From: Sphingobacteriales bacterium | GTDB lineage: Bacteria > Bacteroidota > Bacteroidia > Chitinophagales > Chitinophagaceae | NCBI GenBank assembly: GCA_947472965.1 | Contig: CANJEF010000117.1 | Coordinates: 1-5,224 of the forward strand | Direction of reading: 5' to 3' | DNA length: 5,224 nt | Part shown: one piece after another, positions 5,224 to 5,224 of the stretch | Numbering within the stretch: position 1 is the stretch's first letter | Layout: the number at the start of each line of letters is the position of its first letter | The notes under the pieces: generated by a model | Told to the model about the DNA's origin: nothing | The model's database searches: none | The model's input: only the letters and a program-made list of their open reading frames with translations | Position numbers and translations under genes: made by a program

Positions 5224-5224
5224 G

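Noticed and set aside
1..5224. Insertion sequences, CRISPR arrays or phage genes
   Set aside because: All long reading frames are housekeeping biosynthesis genes on one strand, and no spaced direct repeats or transposase-like sequences were seen.

Overview
The window is a piece of an arginine-biosynthesis operon read entirely on the minus strand, next to the 3' part of an unrelated lipid gene on the same strand. The gene order (GNAT acyltransferase, argG, argC, proC, argD), the AT-rich translation starts without clear Shine-Dalgarno sequences, and the protein variants (GSTGAGNDQVRFD in ArgG, CACGIAF in ProC, YMDAGSGA in the GGGP synthase) together point to a member of the Bacteroidota. I cannot name a genus.

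Layout in transcription order, from the right edge of the window to the left. (1) Positions 4570-5223: a geranylgeranylglyceryl-phosphate (GGGP) synthase family gene whose 5' end lies beyond the window. (2) Positions 4251-4569: the only long non-coding stretch. It holds two palindromic elements, weak promoter-like sequence, a 42-codon open reading frame ending in Arg-Arg, and a small GC hairpin followed by six T residues, all upstream of the first arginine gene. (3) Positions 3540-4250: a GNAT N-acyltransferase, probably the first enzyme of the pathway (N-acylglutamate synthase). (4) Positions 2328-3527: argG. (5) Positions 1334-2317: argC. (6) Positions 521-1324: proC. (7) Positions 1-524: the N-terminal part of argD, which runs off the left edge. 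Gaps between the arginine genes are 12, 10, 9 and -4 bases, as expected for one tightly coupled transcript.

Together the genes acylate glutamate (GNAT), reduce the acyl-glutamyl phosphate to the semialdehyde (ArgC), transaminate it to acyl-ornithine (ArgD) and make argininosuccinate (ArgG). ProC adds a pyrroline-5-carboxylate reductase and so links the cluster to proline. The kinase (argB), transcarbamylase, deacylase and argH steps are not visible and presumably lie outside the window.

The most interesting item is the leader region. The short ORF has five arginines, four of them in its last ten residues and two as its final codons. It is followed after 21 bases by a terminator-like hairpin, and segments around it can pair in mutually exclusive ways. 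This is the architecture of ribosome-mediated transcription attenuation responding to arginyl-tRNA. It is inferred from sequence alone, and the stems are short.
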